DNA of 33,163 nt from an uncultured bacterium (GTDB taxonomy: Bacteria > Bacillota_I > Bacilli_A > RF39 > UBA660), in assembly GCA_900314465.1 (NCBI GenBank), contig OMVK01000025.1, forward strand, positions 1 to 33,163, given 5' to 3'. Each line of letters begins with the position of its first letter. Positions within the stretch are counted from its first letter, which is position 1. The notes beneath the pieces were generated by a model. The model had not been told where the DNA came from, ran no database searches, and saw nothing but the letters and a program-made list of their open reading frames with translations. A program made the translations under genes and the position numbers. Below, one piece after another: positions 7,062-14,233 of the stretch.

Positions 7062-9176
7062 TTATTTAACTTTAATAATAAATTTATTATCTTTAGTATC
7101 TATTATTAAATTATCTTTTTCATGTATTTTTTCTTCTAGTAATTCTTGTGCTATTAATGTTTCTATATTTTTAGTTACATACCTCTTTATTGGTCTTGCA
7201 CCAAATTCAGGAGAATATGAATCTTCTACTACTTTATTTTTAGCACTATTAGTTAACTCAATATGTAATTTATCATTTTGTAAATGTTCATTAACAACTT
7301 CTATTATTCTGTCTAGTACGGAATATATAGTAGCTTTATTTAATGAATTAAATATTACTATTTCATCTATTCTATTTATTAATTCAGGTCTAAATTTACT
7401 CTTTAAGATATTCATAACTAGTTCATCACGATTATCATCATTATTATGATTTAGTATGATATCTGAACCTAAATTAGAAGTCATTATTATAATAGTATTT
7501 TTAAAATCTACTGTTCTTCCTTCGGAATCAGTAATTCTACCATCATCTAGTATTTGAAGTAAGATATTAAATACATCTGGATGAGCTTTTTCTATCTCAT
7601 CAAATAATACTATTGAATATGGGTTTCTTCTAACTGCTTCGGTTAACTCTCCACCTTGTTCATAACCAACATATCCAGGTGGTGCACCAATTAAACGAGA
7701 GACATTGAAAGCTTCCATATATTCAGAACAATCAATTCTTATCATATGTGATTCATCATCAAATAATTCATACGCAAGTGATTTTGCAAGTTCAGTTTTA
7801 CCAACACCGGTAGGCCCCATAAAGATAAATGAACCAATTGGTCTGTTAGGATCTTTAATACCTGAACGAGCTCTAATAATAGCATCTGATACTAAATCAA
7901 TGGCTTCATCTTGACCTTTAATTCTCTTCTTTAAATTTTCTTTTAAATTTAATAATTTTTCTTTTTCTCCACCTACTAATTTAGTTATAGGTATATGAGT
8001 CCATTTAGATACGATACTTGCTATACTATCTTCATCTACTACATCAGATAATATTTGATTTTGCATAGTAAGTTTTAATTGTGATATTTCTTCTTGCACT
8101 TGTGGTATTTCGCCGTGTTTAATCTTAGCTGCAGTATTTAAATCGTATTCGTTTTCAGCTTTTTCTAATTTGAATTTTAAATCTTCAAGTTTTTGTTTCT
8201 TACTATTTATTAAATCTTTTAATTTCTTTTCTTCTTCCCAAGTCTTACGCATTGAATCTTGTTTAGATTTTAATACTTCCATCTTACTATCTATTTCTTT
8301 TACACGATTAACTGATACTTCATCTTTTTCATTTTTAAGAGATTGTCTTTCAATTTCAAGATTCATTATTTCACGATTTATTTTATCTAAGTCTACTGGT
8401 ACAGAATTCATTTGCATTTTAATAGTAGCACAGGCTTCATCTACTAGATCGATTGCTTTATCAGGTAAATATCTATCTGTTATATATCTATTTGATAAAT
8501 TAACAGCAGCAATTAATGCTGAATCACGAATAGTTACTCCATGATATACTTCAAATCTTTCTTTTAATCCTCTTAAGATTGTTAAAGTGTCTGCTGGAGT
8601 TGGTTCATGAATAATTATTTTTTGAAGTCTTCTTTCAAGTGCTCCATCTTTTTCAATATATTCACGATATTCATTTAAAGTAGTTGCACCAATTAGTCTT
8701 ATTTCACCACGAGCAAGCATTGGTTTTAACATATTGCCAACATTCATAGAAGAATTTGATCCTGCGCCTGTTATCATATGTATTTCATCAATAAACATGA
8801 TGATATCCCCATTAGATTCACTTACTTCTTTTAGTACAGCTTTAAATCTTTCCTCAAATTCACCTTGGTATTTAGCACCTGCTACTAGAGCACTTAAATC
8901 AAGTTCCCAAATTCTTTTGCCTTTTAAATCGTCAGGTACATCACCCTTGATAATACGCTCTGCAAGTCCTTCAACAATAGCAGTCTTACCAACACCAGGT
9001 TCACCAATTAAGCATGGATTATTCTTGGTTTTTCTAGATAATATACGAATAAGATCACGAATTTCTTCATCTCTACCTATGACAGGATCTATTTTATTAT
9101 TTCTTGCCATATCAGTAATATCTCTTCCATATTTCTCTAACGGATTTTTTGTATCATCTTCCATTTTTGGATACAT
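7062..9176 (-). CDS. clpB: ClpB-type disaggregase lacking the N-domain
   Basis: This AAA+ chaperone extracts polypeptides from aggregates, normally with DnaK. Two ATPase modules are complete: Walker A GEPGVGKTA and Walker B IMFIDEIHM in the first, GPTGVGKTE and IVLFDEIEKAHPD in the second. Between them (about residues 250-375) lies a long coiled-coil middle domain, which distinguishes ClpB from ClpC. The pore loops (for example AGAKYQGEFEER nearby, and GYVGYEQGG in the second module) are present. The protein has 704 residues against about 860 for full-length ClpB because the N-terminal substrate-binding repeat domain is absent; only a short leader precedes NPLEKYGRDIT. The ATG at 9176 follows GGAGGTG; the frame's first ATG overlaps that ribosome site and is rejected. 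No P-loop (IGF) motif for ClpP binding was found. It is second in a CIRCE-controlled operon behind hsp20. Confidence 0.93.
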   Translation of the reverse strand: MYPKMEDDTKNPLEKYGRDITDMARNNKIDPVIGRDEEIRDLIRILSRKTKNNPCLIGEPGVGKTAIVEGLAERIIKGDVPDDLKGKRIWELDLSALVAGAKYQGEFEERFKAVLKEVSESNGDIIMFIDEIHMITGAGSNSSMNVGNMLKPMLARGEIRLIGATTLNEYREYIEKDGALERRLQKIIIHEPTPADTLTILRGLKERFEVYHGVTIRDSALIAAVNLSNRYITDRYLPDKAIDLVDEACATIKMQMNSVPVDLDKINREIMNLEIERQSLKNEKDEVSVNRVKEIDSKMEVLKSKQDSMRKTWEEEKKLKDLINSKKQKLEDLKFKLEKAENEYDLNTAAKIKHGEIPQVQEEISQLKLTMQNQILSDVVDEDSIASIVSKWTHIPITKLVGGEKEKLLNLKENLKKRIKGQDEAIDLVSDAIIRARSGIKDPNRPIGSFIFMGPTGVGKTELAKSLAYELFDDESHMIRIDCSEYMEAFNVSRLIGAPPGYVGYEQGGELTEAVRRNPYSIVLFDEIEKAHPDVFNILLQILDDGRITDSEGRTVDFKNTIIIMTSNLGSDIILNHNNDDNRDELVMNILKSKFRPELINRIDEIVIFNSLNKATIYSVLDRIIEVVNEHLQNDKLHIELTNSAKNKVVEDSYSPEFGARPIKRYVTKNIETLIAQELLEEKIHEKDNLIIDTKDNKFIIKVK

Positions 9177-9197
9177 AATTAACACCTCCATCTATAT

Positions 9198-9223
9198 AAA
9201 AAACTAGTGAGATAACTCACCAG
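9198..9223 (-). terminator. Terminator or attenuator between hsp20 and clpB
   Basis: An 8-bp stem with one G-U pair (9204-9211 with 9216-9223) and a 4-base loop is followed on the minus strand by six T residues. It ends about ten bases before the clpB ribosome site, so clpB probably depends on read-through. Confidence 0.75.
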
Positions 9224-9236
9224 CTTTAATATCTAT

Positions 9237-9635
9237 TTAATTAATTGAAATATATTTCTTATTTTCCTTATTTTCTTCTTGTTTAGGAACAGTTATAAAT
9301 AAGGTACCATTTTTGAATTCAGCTTTGATTTGATTTGAATCAACGTCTCCGACATAAATTTGTCTTTCACATTTTTCATCAAATCTTCTTTCACGATGAA
9401 TATATTTTCTATCTTTCTTATCTTCATCTTTTGAATGTCTTTCAGCCTTAACTGTTAGATATCCATTTTCTAAATCCATTTTAATATCTTCTTTTTTATA
9501 ACCAGGAACATCTATTTCAATTGTATACTTGTTATCTTTCTCATAGATATCCATTTTCATCAATTTGTCAAAATTATCATTATGGAATAAAGGTTCATCC
9601 ATAAAATCATCAAATAATATTCTACTAGGTAACAT
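9237..9635 (-). CDS. Small heat-shock protein, Hsp20/alpha-crystallin family
   Basis: Small heat-shock proteins hold unfolding proteins in a refoldable state without ATP and pass them to ClpB/DnaK. The 132-residue protein has an alpha-crystallin core with the hallmarks VPGYKKEDIKM, ENGYLTV and the conserved FKNGTLFITVP ending, preceded by a short N-terminal arm containing FDDFMDE. The longest frame runs to 9692, but the promoter and CIRCE element occupy that extension. The ATG at 9635 has GGGAAGTGA upstream and is the real start. It is the first gene of the hsp20-clpB unit. Confidence 0.95.
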   Translation of the reverse strand: MLPSRILFDDFMDEPLFHNDNFDKLMKMDIYEKDNKYTIEIDVPGYKKEDIKMDLENGYLTVKAERHSKDEDKKDRKYIHRERRFDEKCERQIYVGDVDSNQIKAEFKNGTLFITVPKQEENKENKKYISIN

Positions 9636-9663
9636 ATTATTCACTTCCCTTCTTACAACTACC

Positions 9664-9692
9664 ATATTAGTATAATTATTAGCACTTGTCAA
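9664..9692 (-). promoter_or_regulatory. Sigma-A promoter of hsp20-clpB
   Basis: Minus-strand TTGACA (9687-9692), a 17-base spacer and TAATAT (9664-9669) form a near-consensus promoter. The -35 box sits in the spacer and right arm of the CIRCE operator, so repressor binding would block polymerase. Confidence 0.85.
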
Positions 9693-9705
9693 TAGTAAGT
9701 GCTAA
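9679..9705. promoter_or_regulatory. CIRCE operator (HrcA binding site)
   Basis: TTAGCACTT, nine bases, AAGTGCTAA is a perfect 9-bp inverted repeat with the CIRCE layout; the consensus arm is TTAGCACTC. Known role: HrcA repressor binding upstream of heat-shock genes. Confidence 0.95.
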
Positions 9706-9736
9706 TTTTTTTAAAAAAATATATAAATTATTAAAT

Positions 9737-10396
9737 TTATACATATTCTTTATTATTTTCATCAAGTATTGTTACATTCTTTTTCTTTAGGTTCTTTATT
9801 ATGTCTTCGTTTTTATTATATTGTTTATTATCTACTCTTAATACTTTTAAGTTTTTCATATACTTTGTAAATTCTAAATCAATTATATTAGAGTTATCTA
9901 TATATAATGTATTTATATTTGAAAGATTAAGACTTTCATTTCTTATTATCTTAGAATATGAAATATCTAATATTAATAAGTTCTTTGCTATATCATATAA
10001 GATACTAGTTCTTATACTTATATTAATAAGACTTAATTTTATTTTATTTTGCATATGTTCGATAAAATTATAATTATCTATTCGATTATTTATTAAATTT
10101 AAACTGATAACTTTTAAATTATTTAAATAAGATTCATCTTCAAAATTACATCTTTCAAAAGTTATTTCTTTTAATTTTGGTAAAGTATTAAATAAATTAA
10201 TATTTATGTTAAATATAAATCCATCATTTAAAGTAAGACTTTCAAGATTAGGAAGTTTTTTTAATTCGTCTAAGAATATAAAACTACTTAACTTTTCTTC
10301 TTTATAATTTATAGTTATATCTTTTACACTTTCTAGTTCATAAGTAGTATATAGATCATCATTTCTATTAAATTTTTTTCTTAAGTAATTTATCAA
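9737..10396 (-). CDS. Leucine-rich-repeat protein, unknown function
   Basis: The 219-residue protein has no signal peptide or membrane helix. After a short charged N-terminus it consists of irregular leucine-rich repeats of about 22-24 residues, such as LPNLESLTLNDG, LPKLKEITFERCNF, LKVISLNLINNRI, NLLILDISYSKI, INTLYIDNSNI and LKVLRVDNKQ. Such solenoids bind proteins. The start is TTG (10396) with GGATGAT five bases upstream; no ATG is suitably placed. It follows the Rel-family gene by 32 bases and is probably co-transcribed with it, ending ahead of the heat-shock promoter. Its partner and role are unknown; a link to Rel is only suggested by position. Confidence 0.7.
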   Translation of the reverse strand: MINYLRKKFNRNDDLYTTYELESVKDITINYKEEKLSSFIFLDELKKLPNLESLTLNDGFIFNININLFNTLPKLKEITFERCNFEDESYLNNLKVISLNLINNRIDNYNFIEHMQNKIKLSLINISIRTSILYDIAKNLLILDISYSKIIRNESLNLSNINTLYIDNSNIIDLEFTKYMKNLKVLRVDNKQYNKNEDIIKNLKKKNVTILDENNKEYV

Positions 10397-10428
10397 TTTA
10401 GATCATCCATTCTGAACAATTAAAATAA

Positions 10429-11844
10429 TTATTTTTTTCTAATAATTATTTTTGCATATTCTGTTGTAATATTTTCTTCGTTTTCCTCATGTATTTTATC
10501 ATCTAATATCAAATCTACAACATCTTTTTTACCTAATTTGTAATATTTTGATACTCTTGCACCATTTACTTTAGCTCCTATGCATTTATCTCCAATGTTT
10601 TTTCCATGATAATAGGCATAATCTAAGATATTTGAACCATCTGGTAATTCTGTATAATTACCATTATTATCTCTTGGATAAATACTTCCTTGAAGAAATG
10701 TCTGGTTAACTTTATCTTCAAAACTTATTGGGTCTTTATAATCATCTATCATTGATTTTAACACTTTATACATTTGACTATTTTCAAAGTCTTCTTGTAT
10801 CTTTTTATCAACATTATTACAATTGCCCCAGTATGCTGTGATACCATAAGCATTAACATCATACATTGGTTGTGTCTTTAATTGATATTGAAAATAATCA
10901 CCAGTAGATTTTTCAATTGTCGTATGTAATCCTTGATATCTATTAGTTTTAGGATGTTTTATGTAATCTTTACTTTTATCATATAAGATTTTACTAGTAT
11001 GATCATGTTTTATTAAGTCATTAACAAAATAACAATCATTGGAACTATCTAATATTATTTTTATCATTAATAAATCTGTGATATCTGAAAAATTATGATA
11101 TTTTTTTAATCTTTTATATACCTCATATATACTTTTAACATTTAGTTTTAAATCATAATTTATATTATTGCTATTTAACATTTGACATGTTTCTACTAAT
11201 ACTTTATCTATTTCATCTCTTTTTAAATCTTTTACACTACCTAAATATTCTTTTAATCTAAGATATTCTTTATTATTTAAATATTTAAACGCTAAATCTT
11301 CTAATTCTAGTTTAAAATGATATTCACCTAAATAGTCAGCAAATGGTACATATAAATCTAGTGTTTCTTGTGATTTTGATTGTTGTTTTTCTTTTGTTTG
11401 GTATTCCATGGTTCTCATGTTATGTAGTCTATCTGCAAGTTTAATTATAAATATTCTTACATCTTTAGTCATACTATTAAGTATTTTATAGGTATTTAGT
11501 GCTCTTAATTCATCTTTATTTTTACTTTCTTCTTTTTTTATCTTAGTTACTCCATCTACAAGTTCTGCGATCGTATCATTAAAAGAGTATGCTAAATCAG
11601 ATTTAGTAACTTTTGTATCTTCGACTACATCATGAAGTAAACCTGCTGCGATGGTATTAACATCAGCATGCATTTCTGCAAGTATACAAGCAACTGCTAC
11701 AGGATGAATAATATATGGTTCTCCACTTTTTCTAAACTGTCCTTCATGTGATAATTTAGCAAACTCATAAGCTCTTAATATCAAAGCTTTTTCATCATCA
11801 GTATAACCATTTTTTAATCTTTCTATTAAATCTTCGATATTCAT
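10429..11844 (-). CDS. Rel/SpoT-family protein, probably hydrolase-only
   Basis: RelA/SpoT enzymes make and degrade the alarmone (p)ppGpp. The HD hydrolase domain (residues 1-190) looks intact: HEGQFRKSGEPYIIHP, His71-Asp72...Glu75-Asp76 in HDVVEDT, and Asp138/Asn142 in KLADRLHNM. The synthetase domain (about 200-340) keeps Asp257 in DITDLL and NRYQGLHT. However, the GRPKH motif reads LNVKS and the catalytic Glu of ExQIRT is Gln319 (QYQLKT). A TGS domain follows (about 375-450; LPDGSNILDYAY, IGAKVNGARVSKYYKL), and the protein then ends at 471 residues, without the helical, zinc-finger and ACT domains of full-length (about 730-residue) Rel. The prediction is an alarmone hydrolase without synthetase activity. 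The start is ATG 11844 with GAGGTG six bases upstream; the longer GTG frame overlaps that ribosome site. Confidence 0.88.
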   Translation of the reverse strand: MNIEDLIERLKNGYTDDEKALILRAYEFAKLSHEGQFRKSGEPYIIHPVAVACILAEMHADVNTIAAGLLHDVVEDTKVTKSDLAYSFNDTIAELVDGVTKIKKEESKNKDELRALNTYKILNSMTKDVRIFIIKLADRLHNMRTMEYQTKEKQQSKSQETLDLYVPFADYLGEYHFKLELEDLAFKYLNNKEYLRLKEYLGSVKDLKRDEIDKVLVETCQMLNSNNINYDLKLNVKSIYEVYKRLKKYHNFSDITDLLMIKIILDSSNDCYFVNDLIKHDHTSKILYDKSKDYIKHPKTNRYQGLHTTIEKSTGDYFQYQLKTQPMYDVNAYGITAYWGNCNNVDKKIQEDFENSQMYKVLKSMIDDYKDPISFEDKVNQTFLQGSIYPRDNNGNYTELPDGSNILDYAYYHGKNIGDKCIGAKVNGARVSKYYKLGKKDVVDLILDDKIHEENEENITTEYAKIIIRKK

Positions 11845-11867
11845 ATTATTCACCTCACTTATAAATA

Positions 11868-11894
11868 AAAAAACAATAGTTGTGGTATACTATT
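11868..11894 (-). terminator. Terminator after trpS, in the rel leader
   Basis: Minus strand CAATAGT, an 8-base loop and ACTATTG, followed by a T run. It lies between the TTGACA promoter overlapping the trpS stop and the rel start, so it may also attenuate rel. Confidence 0.75.
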
Positions 11895-11939
11895 GCTTAA
11901 TATTATCATGTAAACACAAATACCCACCGTGTAAGTTAA

Positions 11940-11968
11940 TTATTAAACACATTTAGGTAATTTGTCAA
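11940..11968 (-). promoter_or_regulatory. Promoter overlapping the trpS stop codon
   Basis: Minus-strand TTGACA (11963-11968), a 17-base spacer and TAATAA (11940-11945). The -35 box contains the trpS stop codon. It would give a leader of about 90 bases ahead of the rel-like gene. Confidence 0.6.
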
Positions 11969-13053
11969 TTGTTCTTATATTTATTAATCTGTTCATTTAA
12001 AAATTTATTATCATCAAAATAATTAATCTTCATAGATTTTTCTACTCTTTTAACTATTTCATTACAATCTTTATTTGCAACTTCAGTTCCTTTTTTTAAC
12101 ATATCATATACCTCAGGTATATGAGCTTCATAATAATGTCTTTTTTCTCTGATTGGTTCTAATTCTTCATTTAGAATTTTAGCTAGGAATTTTTTAATCT
12201 TAACATCACCAATGCCGCCATGTTCATAAGCACTCTTAAGTTCATCAAGATTATTAAATTCAGGATAGTATTTACTAAATGAATCTTCTTTTACAAAAGC
12301 GTCTAAGTAAGTAAATACAGTATTACCTTCGACTTTACCTGGATCACTTACTTTGATATGATTTGGATCTGTATACATACTCATGACTTTTTTATTAACT
12401 GTTTCTTCATCATCAGATAAATATATACAATTACCTAAACTCTTAGACATCTTAGCATTACCATCTATACCTGGTAAACGATTACATGCTTCATTTTCAG
12501 GTAAGACTGCAACTGGCTCTTCAAGAGTTTTTCCATATAAGTTATTAAATGATCTAACTATTTCTCTTGCTTGTTCAAGCATTGGCTCTTGATCTTCACC
12601 AACTGGTACGATTGTAGCATCAAAACCAGTGATATCTGCAGCTTGACTTACTGGATATGTAAGAAAACCTACAGGTATAGTTCCTTCAAAATTACGCATT
12701 TTAAGTTCTGATTTAACAGTTGGATTTCTTTGAAGTCTAGATAAAGTAACTAAATCTAAATAATAACAAGTAAGTTCAAATAAACCTTTAACTTGTGATT
12801 GAATAAAAATAGTAACTTTACTAGGATCTATTCCAATAGATAAATAATCTAGAGCAACTTCGATAATATTTTCTCTTACTTTATCTGGATTATCCCAATT
12901 ATCTGTTAGAGCTTGTACATCTGCTATTTCGATATAGAACTTATCATAATCACCTTTATCTTGTAATTCTTTTCTTCTTCTTAGAGAGCCAACATAATGA
13001 CCTATATGTAATCTTCCAGTTGGTCTATCTGCAGTTAATATTATTTTTCCCAT
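11965..13053 (-). CDS. trpS: Tryptophanyl-tRNA synthetase
   Basis: TrpRS charges tRNA-Trp with tryptophan. It is a class I synthetase with both ATP-binding signatures: RLHIGHYVGSL (HIGH) near the N-terminus and AKMSKSLGN (KMSKS) near residue 210. The tryptophan-pocket stretch YPVSQAADI and the VGEDQ motif are also present. The 362-residue length is slightly above the usual 330-340. The ATG start follows GAGGTG. No T-box leader is visible; only about 50 bases separate it from the cysteine desulfurase gene upstream. It occupies the place where thiI would be expected after an ezrA-nifZ pair in Bacillus-type genomes. Confidence 0.97.
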   Translation of the reverse strand: MGKIILTADRPTGRLHIGHYVGSLRRRKELQDKGDYDKFYIEIADVQALTDNWDNPDKVRENIIEVALDYLSIGIDPSKVTIFIQSQVKGLFELTCYYLDLVTLSRLQRNPTVKSELKMRNFEGTIPVGFLTYPVSQAADITGFDATIVPVGEDQEPMLEQAREIVRSFNNLYGKTLEEPVAVLPENEACNRLPGIDGNAKMSKSLGNCIYLSDDEETVNKKVMSMYTDPNHIKVSDPGKVEGNTVFTYLDAFVKEDSFSKYYPEFNNLDELKSAYEHGGIGDVKIKKFLAKILNEELEPIREKRHYYEAHIPEVYDMLKKGTEVANKDCNEIVKRVEKSMKINYFDDNKFLNEQINKYKNN

Positions 13054-13075
13054 AAGTGCACCTCTTTAATTAAAA

Positions 13076-13084
13076 ATTATAACA
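13076..13084 (-). promoter_or_regulatory. Extended -10 promoter of trpS
   Basis: TGTTATAAT on the minus strand lies about 23 bases before the trpS ATG and starts within the T-rich tail of the preceding terminator. No good -35 box is seen. Confidence 0.5.
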
Positions 13085-13109
13085 TAAAAAGTGATGGTTA
13101 ACATCACTT
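13084..13109 (-). terminator. Terminator of the ezrA-nifS operon
   Basis: An 8-bp stem (AAGTGATG with CATCACTT, 5-base loop) is followed by TTT and mixed bases on the minus strand. The left arm contains the TGA stop codon of the cysteine desulfurase gene. Confidence 0.65.
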
Positions 13110-14231
13110 ATTTAGTTTTATTAATTCATTATAATGTTTATCAAAACTTTCTAGAAAAGCATTTATTTCACTAGGTAGTGTTAGATAAGATAAACTTATT
13201 CTAATACTTGTTTTAGATCTTTCAGTATCATGATACATTGCCATTACAGCTGGACTTGGACGTCCTGAATAGCATGCTGTGTTACTAGATATATATATGC
13301 CATCGCTTTCAAGTGCATGTATAAATGTTTCTGGTTTTATTCCTAGGATACTTACATTTAAAATATTAGGTATACAATATCTTGAGGTATTTATTTTAAC
13401 GTCAGGATAAAAACTTAAATGATCTATTATTTTATCATAGTATTTTCTTACTATTTCTTCTTTTTCTTTTAAGTCTTTTGTAGCAAGTCTTAATGCTTTT
13501 GCAAAACTTACTATTAATGGAAGTGGTGGTGTTCCTGGTTTTAATTCGCCTTCATGTGGTCCATACATTATTGGTGTTAATGTAAGCCCTTTTACATGAT
13601 ATAAAATACCAATTCCACCTGGTCCATATATTTTTTCACCAGAGATAGAAGCTAAATCAACATCTTTAATATTAACTTTAACTTTACCAATAGCTTGTGT
13701 CATATCTGAATGAAATATAACATTAGGATTTTGTTTTCTAATTATTTGTCTAATTGCACGTAATGGTTGTCTTGCACCTGTTTCTGAATTAACTGCAGAA
13801 ATACATACAATTATAGTATCTTTACTTACTTTCTTTTTTAAATCTTCAAAATCTACTAAACCTTCTTCAGTAACATTAACATAATCTATGATAAATCCAT
13901 GTTTTTCTAAATATCTGCATATACCATATATAGATGGGTGTTCCATAGTTGAAACACATATATGCATCCCATATCTTCGATAACTTAATGCAGCTCCGAT
14001 TAAAGCCATATTATTTGCTTCAGTTGCACCAGATACATAAGTGAATTCTTCAGGACTTATTTCGAGTAAATCAGCTACTTGTTTAGTTGCACTTTCAAGT
14101 AATTGTTTAGATCTTATTCCAAGTCTATGTAAACTATTAGGATTAGCAAAATAATCTTCAGTTACTTTATTATAACTATCTAGTACTTCAGGTAAAACTG
14201 GAGTTGTTGCAGAATAATCCAAATAAACCAT
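13104..14231 (-). CDS. NifS/IscS-like cysteine desulfurase
   Basis: This PLP enzyme family takes sulfur from cysteine onto an active-site Cys for transfer to Fe-S or tRNA-thiolation partners. The typical start VYLDYSATTPV, TMEHPSIYG (His stacking on PLP), HSDMTQAIGKV (Asp/Gln contacting PLP) and the mobile cysteine loop SSNTACYSG are present. The PLP lysine motif reads SGEKIYGPGGIG, whereas IscS/NifS enzymes normally have S-x-HK...GPKG, so the His before the Lys is Glu and the GPKG Lys is Gly. Length is normal (375). The ATG at 14231 has GGAGG nine bases upstream and matches the family N-terminus; the frame's TTG start is too close to it. It overlaps the end of the ezrA gene region, matching the ezrA-nifZ neighbourhood of Bacillus. 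There NifZ feeds ThiI for 4-thiouridine, but no thiI follows here. Confidence 0.88.
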   Translation of the reverse strand: MVYLDYSATTPVLPEVLDSYNKVTEDYFANPNSLHRLGIRSKQLLESATKQVADLLEISPEEFTYVSGATEANNMALIGAALSYRRYGMHICVSTMEHPSIYGICRYLEKHGFIIDYVNVTEEGLVDFEDLKKKVSKDTIIVCISAVNSETGARQPLRAIRQIIRKQNPNVIFHSDMTQAIGKVKVNIKDVDLASISGEKIYGPGGIGILYHVKGLTLTPIMYGPHEGELKPGTPPLPLIVSFAKALRLATKDLKEKEEIVRKYYDKIIDHLSFYPDVKINTSRYCIPNILNVSILGIKPETFIHALESDGIYISSNTACYSGRPSPAVMAMYHDTERSKTSIRISLSYLTLPSEINAFLESFDKHYNELIKLNK

Positions 14232-14233
14232 AA

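Noticed and set aside
8734-9207. Long open frame on the + strand opposite clpB
   Set aside because: It is the antisense of a strongly conserved gene, has no ribosome site and encodes no recognisable domain.
9636-9692. N-terminal extension of Hsp20 by 19 residues
   Set aside because: The extension covers the promoter and CIRCE element; the ATG at 9635 has the ribosome site.
11845-11940. T-box riboswitch ahead of rel or trpS
   Set aside because: The leader has GGTGGGTA but is too short and lacks a stem I and the conserved T-box antiterminator sequence; trpS itself has almost no leader.
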